Assembly: GCA_039811225.1 (NCBI GenBank)
Contig: JBDHYG010000001.1
Coordinates: 1 to 64,000 of the forward strand
Length of the DNA: 64,000 bases
Reading direction: 5' to 3'
Source of the DNA: JAFDXJ01 sp039811225
Lineage (GTDB): Bacteria; Bacteroidota; Bacteroidia; Chitinophagales; Chitinophagaceae
The translations under genes and the position numbers were made by a program. Shown here piece after piece: positions 43,882-52,772 of the stretch. Below the pieces are notes generated by a model. The model was given only the letters and a program-made list of their open reading frames with translations. It did no database searches and had not been told where the DNA came from. Position 1 is the stretch's first letter. Each line of letters begins with the position of its first letter.

Positions 43882-44754
43882 ATGAAAGAAAATAAAGAAA
43901 TAGCCGCTTTATTACAGCTAATCGATGACCCGGATGAAGAAGTGTATTCTACCATCAGTAACCGGATTATTGATTATGGCAGAAATATCATCCCGAATCT
44001 TGAGAACCTCTGGGAGACAACCGTGAATGAACATGTTCAATCACGCATTGAAATGCTCATTCATAAATTACATTTTATTGATATCTGTGACGAATTGAAA
44101 TCCTGGCGTAGCGATCCGGAAAGAGATATCCTGCGGGGCGCTTTTATTATTTCAAAATTACAATATCCCGACCTGGCCATCACACCTATATTACAGGAGA
44201 TAGAAAAAATCAGGCGCAATATCTGGTTGGAATTAAATAGTTTTTTGACCCCACTGGAGCAGGCACATGTGTTGTCCAGTATTTTATATAGTTATTATAA
44301 ACTGCAGTCACAGGAAGTGGCTTATCAGCAACCGGATATTTTTCTTCCGCATAAAGTCCTGCAAACCAAGAAAGGGAATGCATATTCTATTGGTCTCTTA
44401 TATTATGGCCTGGCTAATTTGCTAAACCTTCCGGTAAAGGTCATCAATATTCCCCGGCAATTTGTCCTGGCTTATTACAATGAAAATATGGAAGATGATG
44501 AACAAAATGTTGAATATCCGGATCAATATCATTTTTTTGTGGACCCGTCCACCGGCCGGCCTTTTACACATGATGATATAGAAAATTATTTTAAAAGGAT
44601 TTCCGTACCCATGGTTCCCTCCTACTTTAAGCCATTGACCCATAAACAAATCCTCGTTTCCTGGATGGAAGAATTTTCCAAATGTTTCCAAAACGAAGAT
44701 CAAGCTTATAAGCAACAAGATATTGATGACCTGATCGATATAATTCAAAGCTGA
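43882..44754 (+). CDS. Transglutaminase-like protein (SirB1-type domain)
   Basis: 290 residues. The N-terminal 90 or so are helical repeats (ALLQLIDDPDEEVYSTISNRIIDYG). The rest matches the SirB1/transglutaminase-9 family: FLTPLEQAHVLSSILYSYYKLQ, then LLYYGLANLLNLPVKVINIPRQFVLAYYNE. The usual catalytic Cys is replaced by small or Ser residues around KGNAYSIGLLYYG, as in SirB1, so the protein may not be catalytic. It lies just upstream of the thioesterase, separated by 77 bases with a promoter of its own. Confidence 0.78.
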   Translation: MKENKEIAALLQLIDDPDEEVYSTISNRIIDYGRNIIPNLENLWETTVNEHVQSRIEMLIHKLHFIDICDELKSWRSDPERDILRGAFIISKLQYPDLAITPILQEIEKIRRNIWLELNSFLTPLEQAHVLSSILYSYYKLQSQEVAYQQPDIFLPHKVLQTKKGNAYSIGLLYYGLANLLNLPVKVINIPRQFVLAYYNENMEDDEQNVEYPDQYHFFVDPSTGRPFTHDDIENYFKRISVPMVPSYFKPLTHKQILVSWMEEFSKCFQNEDQAYKQQDIDDLIDIIQS

Positions 44755-44781
44755 AAAAATAAGGTAGATTTACGTAAAGTA

Positions 44782-44814
44782 TTGTAATTAATTCTTGCAA
44801 CCACCCTACCTTTG
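44782..44814 (+). promoter_or_regulatory. Candidate promoter of acyl-CoA thioesterase gene
   Basis: TTG at 44782-44784, a 22-base spacer, and the exact -7 box TACCTTTG at 44807-44814; ATG follows 17 bases downstream. The spacer is slightly longer than ideal. Confidence 0.45.
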
Positions 44815-44831
44815 CCGCCAGAAATTTCTTT

Positions 44832-45362
44832 ATGAAAGGGAAAAAAGCAAGTCACAGTTTTATTGTAATGAATGAATTGGTATTACCCAATGATACCAAT
44901 ACGTTTGGCAACCTTATGGGTGGCCGTCTCATGTATTGGATGGATATTGCTGCCGGTATTTCTGCCGGTAAACATTGCAATGCCCCCTGCATGACAGCCA
45001 GCGTGGATAACCTTAGTTTTAAGAACCCCATCAAGCTGGGTAATATTGTCCATATCGAAGCCCAGGTAACGCGCGCCTTTAATACATCGATGGAGATTCA
45101 TTTAAAAGTTTGGGGTGAAGACTCCCTGCATCAATATAAATATGAGAGTAATGAAGCCTTCTTCACTTTTGTTGCCCTGGACCCCAATGGCAAACCCCGG
45201 CTGGTAGAACCCATTATCCCGGAAACGGATGATGAAAAACGCTTATTCGACGGCGCTTTACGCAGGAGGCAATTACGCCTGATCCTTGCCGGAAAAATGA
45301 AACCGGATGATGCATTCGAACTGAAATCCTTATTCTTTCCAACGGCTATCAAACCGGCATAA
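44832..45362 (+). CDS. Acyl-CoA thioesterase (hotdog fold, YciA-type)
   Basis: 176 residues. Hydrolyses acyl-CoA to free acid and CoA. Family motif: NDTNTFGNLMGGRLMYWMDIAAGISAGKHCN with the catalytic Asp in the central helix, then TASVDNLSFKNPIKLGNIVHIEAQV. A C-terminal helical tail (RRRQLRLILAGKMKPDDA) extends past the hotdog core. Own promoter immediately upstream. Confidence 0.9.
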   Translation: MKGKKASHSFIVMNELVLPNDTNTFGNLMGGRLMYWMDIAAGISAGKHCNAPCMTASVDNLSFKNPIKLGNIVHIEAQVTRAFNTSMEIHLKVWGEDSLHQYKYESNEAFFTFVALDPNGKPRLVEPIIPETDDEKRLFDGALRRRQLRLILAGKMKPDDAFELKSLFFPTAIKPA

Positions 45363-45515
45363 GCCATTTGCTTTTATTTTAGCAAAACAGTATAACCCCG
45401 TCCTGGTAACTATGGATATTGCTTATAAATTGGAGATCGCACATCATTGGAAGATTTACCTGCCAGTTTTTTTACCTGTTTAAAATATTTCATTTCTTAC
45501 TAATGTATAGGTAGT

Positions 45516-48500
45516 TTATATCCCCTGGTTTTGTACTTGTAAAGCTGTCTTTTTTTCTCTTTTTGCTGTTTTTCTAATTGCCCTTCTCTCCTTAATACGA
45601 TCAACAGCCAGGTAAGTAACCGGTACGATGATGAGTGTCAGCAGCATTGAACTGGTCAATCCGCCAATCAGCACCCATGCCAATCCGTTCTTCCATTCTG
45701 AACCTGCACCGGTTGCAACTGCAATTGGAATCATGGCAATTACCATAGCAATTGTTGTCATCAGGATAGGGCGAAAACGTTCCATTGTACCTTCTATCAA
45801 TGCATCATAACTGCTTTTACCTTTTGCTTTTAAATGATTGGTGAAGTCAACAATTAATATGGCATTTTTAATAACAAGTCCGACAAGCATAATCAAACCA
45901 AGCATACCGAAAATACTCAGGTTGGTCATCGTTAATGCCAATGCCAGGAAAGCGCCAATCATTGCTACAGGTACAGAAAACATTACCACAAAAGGATACA
46001 CATAGTTGTCGTACAAAGCAACCATAATGAGATATACTAAAATGATAGAACCCATCAATGCAATCAGCAAACTGGTGAAACCTTCAGCCTGGTTTTTCAC
46101 ATCACCTGCTGCTGCAATATTCACACCTGCAGGCAATTGCATTTTGTCAAGTTTTGCCTGTACCTCATTGCCCACTGTACCTACAGGGCGGCCTACTACC
46201 TGTGAAGTAATCGTCACTGTTGGCACTTTATCTTTTCGTTCTAACGTGGTAGGACCAGTTGAAGGTTCAATAGATGCAAACTGGCTAAGCTTTATTAAAT
46301 CACCTTTTGAATTTTGAAATGTAAGATTGCTTACATCATTCATATTGCGGCGGTCAAACTGGTCAAGCTGCACCCTGATTGGATATTCTTCATCGCCCAC
46401 TAAAAATTTACTGTTATCATTTCCTGCAAATGCATTCTGCATGGTTGCACCTACTACATCCAATGACAAATTCAATTCTGCCAGTTTATCCCTGTCCACT
46501 TTAATCGCTACTTCGGGGCTTCCGCCTTCCATTGATGCTTTTATTTCTGAAGTACCAGGCACGCTTGCCATGATAGCTTTTACTTTATCGCCAATCGCTA
46601 AAACAGTATCCAGGTTTGGGCCCTGCACTTCAAATTGTATCGGCGCAGTAGCACTACCTGAAATCATACTTACAGGTGATGCGGTGATTTTTGCACCGGG
46701 AATAGTTTCCTGGATTTTAAGTTTTGTTTTAGCCGCATATTCGCTGGATGACATTGACCTTTTTTCCCTCGGAACTAACTTCACATTTACCTGGGCAAAA
46801 TAGGCGCTGGTAGCTGCACTGCTTTTACCGGATGCTGCACCAACAGTGGTAAATACATTCGTTACATCAGGGTCGCTTAAAAGTTCCTTTTCTATTTTTT
46901 GTGTGAGAAAATTTGTTTGTGTCAATGGGGTTTCTTTTGGCATTTCAGCCTGTATCTGAAACTCTCCATTATCACCGCTCGATGCAAACTCAAAACCTAT
47001 CATACCACTGCCCACCAAAGTAAATGATGCAATCACCAATGCCATGATAGCAGTAAACGTGATACGCTTGTGATGCAATGACCACTGAAGTATTCCTTTG
47101 AAAAAATTCTGAAATGATTTAATTGCATTTTCAAACCATATCAAGGGTTTATCCCTAAGTTTACCAGGATTCAAATGTGAGAGCTTTGTAAACCTGCTTG
47201 CGAGCCAGGGTGTTAATGTAAATGACACCAGCCAACTGATTAAAGTAGCGGCAACCACCACGATTGAAAACTGGAACAACAAATCTGAAATAATACCCGT
47301 TACAAAAACGATAGGCAAAAACACTGCAACAATCACTAACGTAATTGAGGTAACTGAGATACCGATTTCTTTCCAGGTATCAACGGCTGCATCCCAGGCA
47401 GAGGCGCCCTGCTCCATTCGAAGGTGAATATTTTCCAACACCACAATGCTGTCATCAACAAGAATACCAATGACCAATGACAAGCCCAGCAAACTCATCA
47501 GGTTTAATGAAAAACCAAATGCTGCCATTACTGCAAAAGTGGAAATAATGGACACCGGCACACTCACCATTACAATCAATGCATTCCGGATATTATGCAG
47601 GAAGAACAACATGATTACTGCTACCAATATAACCGCAAGAATCAAATCATGAATCACGGAATTAGCAGCTTCTTTAGTGAAATCAGCGCTGTCGTTTGAA
47701 ATGTTGAAATGCACATTTTCAGCGTTGTATTCTTTTTCTATCTGCGATAATTTTTCTTTTACTTCTTTACTGATGCCAACTGTATTACCTTCTTTAGTTT
47801 TTACGATTGAGATACCGATAGATGGGATTCCATTAACCCTGGTTAAGGTTGTTGCATCTTCCTTTGAATCATAAATGTCTGCAACATCTTTCAGCAACAC
47901 CTGGCTGCCATCGGATGCATTGGATACGACAAGGTTATTTAATTCACCAAGATTAATCAGCTTTCCGCTCAGCCTGATAGACACATCCTGTTGTGTGTTT
48001 TTAATGCTGCCAGTTGGAAAATTCAGGTTCGCATTTGCGATAGCGTTGGATACCTGCAGAATGGAAATATTGTAAAATTTCAGCTTATCATTTTTTACGT
48101 TAATCTTAATTTCCCTTTTTTCACCACCGGTGATATCTACTTTGGCAACACCATCAATACGGCCTAATTCCGGTTTAATTGTTTTATCCAGCAAATCTGT
48201 GAAATCACGTTCATCCATATCTGAAGATGCGCCGATGCGCATAATTGGTAATTCATCTAACGAAAATTTTCCAAGGCTCGGGTCTTTTGCTGCTGTTGGT
48301 AATTCTGATTTAATGGTATTTACCTTTCGTTGTGCATCCTGCAATGCAACATCAACATCGGTTCCATATTTCAGGTTCACTGTTACAACTGAAACACCTT
48401 CCTGTGAAATGGATTGTGTGTTATCTAAGTTCTCCAAATCAGATACAGCATCTTCAATTTTTTTAGTTACAGATGTTTCTACTTCATTAGGACCTGCACC

Positions 48501-48656
48501 GGGATAAACAGTTGTGATAGTGATAACCGGTGTACTTAATTTTGGCAACAATTCATAAGTAAGTGTATTGTAACCAACCAGCCCCAACAACACCAGTATA
48601 CTGAATATCACTACTACCAATGTGGGACGCTTAACGGATATACTTGAAATGTTCAT
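45516..48656 (-). CDS. RND efflux transporter, inner-membrane permease (HAE1-type)
   Basis: 1046 residues, the length of AcrB/MdtB-type pumps. Twelve membrane helices and two large periplasmic loops are apparent. N-terminal SVKRPTLVVVIFSILVLLGLVGY, then the porter region; DDSIVVLENI in helix 4 carries the two adjacent aspartates that relay protons. It works as a trimer with the adaptor and TolC-like genes transcribed before it. Substrate range unknown; drugs, bile salts or solvents are typical. Codon choice looks less rich in CCGG than neighbouring regions. Confidence 0.93.
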   Translation of the reverse strand: MNISSISVKRPTLVVVIFSILVLLGLVGYNTLTYELLPKLSTPVITITTVYPGAGPNEVETSVTKKIEDAVSDLENLDNTQSISQEGVSVVTVNLKYGTDVDVALQDAQRKVNTIKSELPTAAKDPSLGKFSLDELPIMRIGASSDMDERDFTDLLDKTIKPELGRIDGVAKVDITGGEKREIKINVKNDKLKFYNISILQVSNAIANANLNFPTGSIKNTQQDVSIRLSGKLINLGELNNLVVSNASDGSQVLLKDVADIYDSKEDATTLTRVNGIPSIGISIVKTKEGNTVGISKEVKEKLSQIEKEYNAENVHFNISNDSADFTKEAANSVIHDLILAVILVAVIMLFFLHNIRNALIVMVSVPVSIISTFAVMAAFGFSLNLMSLLGLSLVIGILVDDSIVVLENIHLRMEQGASAWDAAVDTWKEIGISVTSITLVIVAVFLPIVFVTGIISDLLFQFSIVVVAATLISWLVSFTLTPWLASRFTKLSHLNPGKLRDKPLIWFENAIKSFQNFFKGILQWSLHHKRITFTAIMALVIASFTLVGSGMIGFEFASSGDNGEFQIQAEMPKETPLTQTNFLTQKIEKELLSDPDVTNVFTTVGAASGKSSAATSAYFAQVNVKLVPREKRSMSSSEYAAKTKLKIQETIPGAKITASPVSMISGSATAPIQFEVQGPNLDTVLAIGDKVKAIMASVPGTSEIKASMEGGSPEVAIKVDRDKLAELNLSLDVVGATMQNAFAGNDNSKFLVGDEEYPIRVQLDQFDRRNMNDVSNLTFQNSKGDLIKLSQFASIEPSTGPTTLERKDKVPTVTITSQVVGRPVGTVGNEVQAKLDKMQLPAGVNIAAAGDVKNQAEGFTSLLIALMGSIILVYLIMVALYDNYVYPFVVMFSVPVAMIGAFLALALTMTNLSIFGMLGLIMLVGLVIKNAILIVDFTNHLKAKGKSSYDALIEGTMERFRPILMTTIAMVIAMIPIAVATGAGSEWKNGLAWVLIGGLTSSMLLTLIIVPVTYLAVDRIKERRAIRKTAKREKKTALQVQNQGI

Positions 48657-48687
48657 AAAATAATTTTGAGATTGAATGGAATGATGA

Positions 48688-49779
48688 TTATTCTACCACA
48701 CGGATTTTAGTACCGGTCTGAAGGTTTATCTGACCTGATACAACTACTTTATCATTTTGATTAAGTCCTTTCAACACAATCAACTGGTCGCCGCCCTGGT
48801 TCTGTACTTCAATATTTTTCAGTGTTACGGTGCTATCATTATTTAAAACAAATACCTGTGCATTCTGAATACTACCAACAATTGCCTGGCGAGGAATGAA
48901 TAACTTTTCACCTGTTTCAGTATTGGCAGTATTGAATTTTGCCGTGCCAAACATCCCGGCTTTTAAAGGAAATTCCTGGCTATTGGGAACCTGTACTTCC
49001 ACATTGTACTTTCTTCCGGCATCAGCCTGCACACTAATCAAACTTATCATACCACTAAACTCATGGTCAGGATAAACTTCAGTCTTAATAGATACGTTCT
49101 GTCCTTTCTTCAATTTGATAACATCCTGTTCATCCACTTTTACCACCATTTTCAATTTTGAAATGTCCACCACACTTCCCAGTTCCATGCCAGGTGAAGC
49201 AAAACTTCCCTGTTCCACTTTCACTTCACTTACAAAGCCGGACATTGGTGAATGAATGATGGTATATTTCATTTGCTGTTGAATATTTTTCATATCAGTA
49301 CGGGCTTTCTCTACATTTAATGCCACATCCTCGTATTGCTTTTGGCTAATGGCGCCTGCTTCTGCCAGGCGTTCATATCGTTCTTTATTTTTTACCGCAT
49401 TATTATAGGTTGCCTTTGCAGAAGCTAAACTGGATTGAAGGGAAGTAGGGTCTATTCGTGCCACTACCTGGCCGGCACTGATGCTTTGGCCCTCATGAAT
49501 GTTGAGTTGAATAATAGAACCCTGTGCTTCAGCAACCAATGGTAACGTCTGACGTGCTTCAAACGAACCTGTCAGTTCAATTGTATTATCCATTGATTTC
49601 AATTCAACCGGTGCAATTTTTACCGGTATGGCACTCACACTTTGTGGTACAGCAGTTGCATCTGCCTCCATTTTCTTCTTATTGGATATGAGTATATACG
49701 CCATAATGGCTATTAATGAAACTATCACAATTACCGGGATGATAATCTTTGACCGTTTATTCTTTTTCATGCTTTCCAT
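48688..49779 (-). CDS. RND efflux periplasmic adaptor (membrane fusion protein)
   Basis: 363 residues with an N-terminal membrane anchor (IIIPVIVIVSLIAIMAYIL). HlyD-type adaptor: lipoyl half-motifs flank a hairpin (ELTGSFEARQTLPLVAEAQGSIIQLNIHEGQSISAGQVVARIDP and YTIIHSPMSGFVSEVKVEQGSFASPG), followed by beta-barrel and membrane-proximal domains. It joins permease and outer-membrane channel. Starts at 49779 or 49770 (in-frame ATGs). Middle of the operon. Confidence 0.93.
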   Translation of the reverse strand: MESMKKNKRSKIIIPVIVIVSLIAIMAYILISNKKKMEADATAVPQSVSAIPVKIAPVELKSMDNTIELTGSFEARQTLPLVAEAQGSIIQLNIHEGQSISAGQVVARIDPTSLQSSLASAKATYNNAVKNKERYERLAEAGAISQKQYEDVALNVEKARTDMKNIQQQMKYTIIHSPMSGFVSEVKVEQGSFASPGMELGSVVDISKLKMVVKVDEQDVIKLKKGQNVSIKTEVYPDHEFSGMISLISVQADAGRKYNVEVQVPNSQEFPLKAGMFGTAKFNTANTETGEKLFIPRQAIVGSIQNAQVFVLNNDSTVTLKNIEVQNQGGDQLIVLKGLNQNDKVVVSGQINLQTGTKIRVVE

Positions 49780-49808
49780 TTTATGTTGATTTATTCTTTG
49801 ATTATTTT

Positions 49809-51161
49809 TTATTTATTGATTGAATGTTCTTTTATTAATTGGCTCAATTGCCCGCTTGCTTTCATGGTTTCCAATTCTGCCAGTCTTGTTTGCAGCATAG
49901 CCGTTAGGTATTGCGATTGCGCTTCACGCAAACTGTTTTCTGCATTGATTAATTCTGACAAATCAGATATGCCTTCTGTATAGGACAGTTTTGCCACATT
50001 GTATAAATCCTCAGCCAGTTTCATATTCTGTGTTTGTGCTTCAAATACTTTCTGGTTTTGATTGAGATTATTATTGGCAGTTCTGAATTGAGTCTGGATA
50101 TTTTTTGCAGTATATGCTTTGTTTAATTCCAGTTGTTGTGCAGCTATTTTACTCTGCGCAACCTGGTTGCGTTTTTTCGAACCATCGAATATCGGGATAT
50201 TCAGGTTCAGGCTATAATACCCGGAAGAAATGCCGGTAGTGGCATCACTCTTGAATAATTTTTCTGTTTGCCATTGACGGCCATAATTGGCAGAGAAGGA
50301 AAGGGATGGTTTATATCCCGCTTTTATATTTTCTGTATTCAGGTTTTGTAACTGGATTTGTTTATCAAGTATATTCAAATCAGTGTTTGCATCCAGGTTT
50401 AATTGTTTAGAAACAGTTATCTGTTCAGATGCAACGGGTGCGGTTATTACAAGAGGTTGTTCCAAATCAAGGTTCATCAAAAGCTTAATATTGTCAATTG
50501 CTTTTTCATAATCATTCGCTGCATTTGAAAGTTGGGTCTGCATATTGGTGAGGTTCACTTTCAATTGTTCAACATCCACTTTTTTGGCAATTCCTTCTTT
50601 CAGTTGAAGGCTGGTGATATCCAATAATTTTTTTGTTCTGTCAATATTCCCTGCATATAATTCTTTTTGTTTTTCTGCCAGTTGAATCTGTATATAAAGA
50701 TTTGCCATGTTGTATATCAAATCTTCTTTGGATTGAAATGATTGTAATTCATATAATCCCTGGCTTTCTTTCGCAGCCTTCAATCCTGTTTTTATAGATG
50801 GATTGTATATATTCTGACTTATCTGGATCGTGCCATTATATACGAAACGTGTACCAAATTTAACCGGGATAGTAGTTCCGGGTTGTCCCATTAAATCCCC
50901 TGGCAATAATTGCGATCCACGCTGAAAGTTATCTGTTCCTCCTGCGGTTCCCGTAATTTGTGGTAATGCAGCTGATTTTACTTCCTTTATTTTATACTGG
51001 TTGTTTATTTCATCTAACCGAACGCTCTTCAGTTGCGGGTTATTTTTAACTGCATAGTCAATTGCCTCGGTTAAGGTAAGGTGTAAAGTATCCTTTTGCT
51101 GTGCTTCGGTGGTGCTGCCAAGTAATGCAATAGCGACAAGTATTAACCAAAATTGTTTCAT
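49809..51161 (-). CDS. TolC-family outer-membrane efflux channel
   Basis: 450 residues with a signal peptide (KQFWLILVAIALLGSTTEAQ). TolC fold: N-terminal LTLTEAIDYAVKNNPQLKSVRLDEIN, repeated about the middle, and long amphipathic helices (QNLNTENIKAGYKPSLSFSANYGR; SELINAENSLREAQSQYLTAMLQTRLAELE). First structural gene of the efflux operon and directly downstream of an operator. Confidence 0.93.
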   Translation of the reverse strand: MKQFWLILVAIALLGSTTEAQQKDTLHLTLTEAIDYAVKNNPQLKSVRLDEINNQYKIKEVKSAALPQITGTAGGTDNFQRGSQLLPGDLMGQPGTTIPVKFGTRFVYNGTIQISQNIYNPSIKTGLKAAKESQGLYELQSFQSKEDLIYNMANLYIQIQLAEKQKELYAGNIDRTKKLLDITSLQLKEGIAKKVDVEQLKVNLTNMQTQLSNAANDYEKAIDNIKLLMNLDLEQPLVITAPVASEQITVSKQLNLDANTDLNILDKQIQLQNLNTENIKAGYKPSLSFSANYGRQWQTEKLFKSDATTGISSGYYSLNLNIPIFDGSKKRNQVAQSKIAAQQLELNKAYTAKNIQTQFRTANNNLNQNQKVFEAQTQNMKLAEDLYNVAKLSYTEGISDLSELINAENSLREAQSQYLTAMLQTRLAELETMKASGQLSQLIKEHSINK

Positions 51162-51180
51162 ATATTTTTATGTTTAGTTT

Positions 51181-51198
51181 GTTCAGTATTTACTGAAC
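51181..51198. promoter_or_regulatory. Operator 1 (GTTCAGTATTTACTGAAC) before the efflux genes
   Basis: An 18-bp near-perfect palindrome, GTTCA-N8-TGAAC with GTAxxTAC inside. It lies 20 bases upstream of the TolC-like start and matches operator 2 at 51711. It would be bound by the GbsR/MarR-like protein made from the adjoining gene and control the pump. Confidence 0.65.
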
Positions 51199-51215
51199 TT
51201 TATAAATAAAAAAAT

Positions 51216-51668
51216 TTATTTATTCCTATCTGAATAAACTTTATACAATGCACTGAGAAATTCAGTCATTTCTTTCAATGCTTCATTAAATTCCTTTGTT
51301 TTATGACTGCGTTGTGCCAAAATTTTCTGATTGAGCTTTATATAGGTTTCAATACCGGCAAAATGCCGTGCAGCAGTATCTTTCCAATTTTGAATGGGTA
51401 CGTAAAAATATCTCTTCTGGTCACCCAATTTTGTTTTGTATTCAATCCGGTTTGCAGCCAGCAGGTGATTAATGGCCTGGCTGGTGCCACTTTTACTCAA
51501 CCCCAGCGTATCCTGGATTTGGTTGAAGCTTAGTTCTGTAACATCGGCTACATTTAATAAAGCAAGAATTTTGGCCATGGCCGGTTGCAAATTGGTTTGC
51601 TCCATAATCACGGCATATTGTTCTATCAATCCCACCTGTTCTTTCGTAAGTTTAATTTTTTCTGACAT
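51216..51668 (-). CDS. GbsR/MarR-type transcriptional regulator of the efflux operon
   Basis: 150 residues. A winged-helix fold of the GbsR/MarR sort: EQYAVIMEQTNLQPAMAKILALLNVADVTELSFNQIQDTLGLSKSGTSQAINHLLAANRIEYKT, with recognition helix SKSGTSQAINHL and a wing with GDQKRYFYVP. It sits immediately upstream of the TolC-like gene on the same strand, with 18-bp palindromes on both sides of the gene. Local repression of the pump and itself is the simplest reading; the ligand is unknown. Confidence 0.88.
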   Translation of the reverse strand: MSEKIKLTKEQVGLIEQYAVIMEQTNLQPAMAKILALLNVADVTELSFNQIQDTLGLSKSGTSQAINHLLAANRIEYKTKLGDQKRYFYVPIQNWKDTAARHFAGIETYIKLNQKILAQRSHKTKEFNEALKEMTEFLSALYKVYSDRNK

Positions 51669-51688
51669 GGCTATTTTGTTTGATGGTG

Positions 51689-51718
51689 CAAAGATAAGTA
51701 AGTTTTTTTAGTTCACAA
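51689..51718 (-). promoter_or_regulatory. Promoter of the efflux regulator
   Basis: On the minus strand: TTG at 51718-51716, exactly 19 bases, then TATCTTTG at 51696-51689, a full Bacteroidota -33/-7 promoter, ending 20 bases before ATG 51668. The -33 TTG is inside operator 2. Confidence 0.7.
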
Positions 51719-51728
51719 TATACTGAAC
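51711..51728. promoter_or_regulatory. Operator 2 (GTTCACAATATACTGAAC) overlapping the regulator's -33 element
   Basis: 18 bp with the same GTTCA-N8-TGAAC frame as operator 1 and the same right half TACTGAAC. Binding here would cover the -33 TTG, so the regulator would shut off its own transcription. Confidence 0.65.
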
Positions 51729-51865
51729 TATGTAATTTTTTAAATATTCTGTTAAAGCCTGGAAGGTTCTTAAGAGCATCCTGATTGTTGTGCTTCCTTC
51801 TGTTTTGAATTTCGTTTTTTGATTTTATAATTGATAAAATAACAGCTAACTCAGTTTTAAATAGA

Positions 51866-51891
51866 AGCTGCCCCTTTATTTTGAGGCAGCT
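51866..51891 (-). terminator. Hairpin after the outer-membrane barrel gene (candidate terminator)
   Basis: A 7-bp stem AGCTGCC/GGCAGCT with a 12-base loop, 32 bases beyond the stop of the minus-strand barrel gene, with T-rich DNA past the stem. Contains the TGAGGCAGCTCC string also found at 39051-39062. Confidence 0.45.
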
Positions 51892-51922
51892 CCCGGTCGT
51901 CTAACATTTGCTTTACCAAAAA

Positions 51923-52576
51923 CTAAAACCTGTATTTCACGCCTACCTGTACACCTGCAGTCATATTATTTGTATTCGCCCTTCCGGGTATGTAACCAAT
52001 GAAATCCTTATCTTCTGCATTTGTAAAGTCATAATCAAATTGTAAGCCGGTTTGCAGGAATATGTTTTGACTCAGTTTAAATTGCACGCCTGCATTAGCC
52101 ATGGCTCCAAAAGTTACTTTTTCAAACTTGTCTTTATTATCACTGAATTTTTCATTCTGTCCACCGGATATTTTTGCATTGGTAAGAATACTAAGCTGTG
52201 GGCCAACCTTACCATAGAAGGATACTAATTTGGAAGGATCGGTATTGTATGAGAAATAAACCGGCACTTTTACATACTCGAGTTTTTGATTTATTTCCTG
52301 TCCCAAAACTTCAGATTTTTCACCCTGGAGAGAATAAAGCGCATCTATTCCTACACCAAGATTATCAGTAAAATTATATCCTGCACCAACCCCAAAATTG
52401 GTATTGAAGGTGGCTTTCTTTTTTATAGTGCTGTTATCATTGTCATCACTATTTTGCAGGAAACTAAATTGAGGAGTTGCTTTTACACTCATTGAAAATC
52501 CCTTTTGGGCCATCGCGGTTGATGTGCCTCCTGTCAGCAATGCCACTACCATTGCACTCATTAACATCTTTTTCAT
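51923..52576 (-). CDS. Porin-family outer-membrane beta-barrel protein
   Basis: 217 residues with a signal peptide (MKKMLMSAMVVALLTGGTSTAMA). The mature part is a small beta-barrel of the OMP_b-brl type: alternating hydrophobic strands (FNTNFGVGAGYNFTDNLGVGIDALYS, VPVYFSYNT, FYGKVGPQLSIL, FLQTGLQFDYDF) and an aromatic C-terminus (GVKYRF). It may follow the efflux genes by chance; function unknown. Confidence 0.85.
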   Translation of the reverse strand: MKKMLMSAMVVALLTGGTSTAMAQKGFSMSVKATPQFSFLQNSDDNDNSTIKKKATFNTNFGVGAGYNFTDNLGVGIDALYSLQGEKSEVLGQEINQKLEYVKVPVYFSYNTDPSKLVSFYGKVGPQLSILTNAKISGGQNEKFSDNKDKFEKVTFGAMANAGVQFKLSQNIFLQTGLQFDYDFTNAEDKDFIGYIPGRANTNNMTAGVQVGVKYRF

Positions 52577-52661
52577 TTTCTTTTAAATTATTGTTTTTAC
52601 TATTTTGTTTAGTTTGTCAAAACCATAAAGCTTTATTTAAATCGACAATGCAAAATTACCA

Positions 52662-52679
52662 GCACCAGGCCCCTGGTGC
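52662..52679. other. GC-rich perfect palindrome between barrel and AraC genes
   Basis: GCACCAGG, CC, CCTGGTGC: an 8-bp perfect inverted repeat with a two-base centre, set in AT-rich DNA about 90 bases from each gene. It could be an operator or a hairpin terminator for the AraC gene, but there is no T-run next to it. Confidence 0.4.
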
Positions 52680-52772
52680 AAGGGATGGTTATCGGCATTA
52701 TTGGTTTGAATGTCGGATTTTTGATAATTAGATACCCGTAAAGGGTAATTTTATTAGCCTATACTTCGGAAG

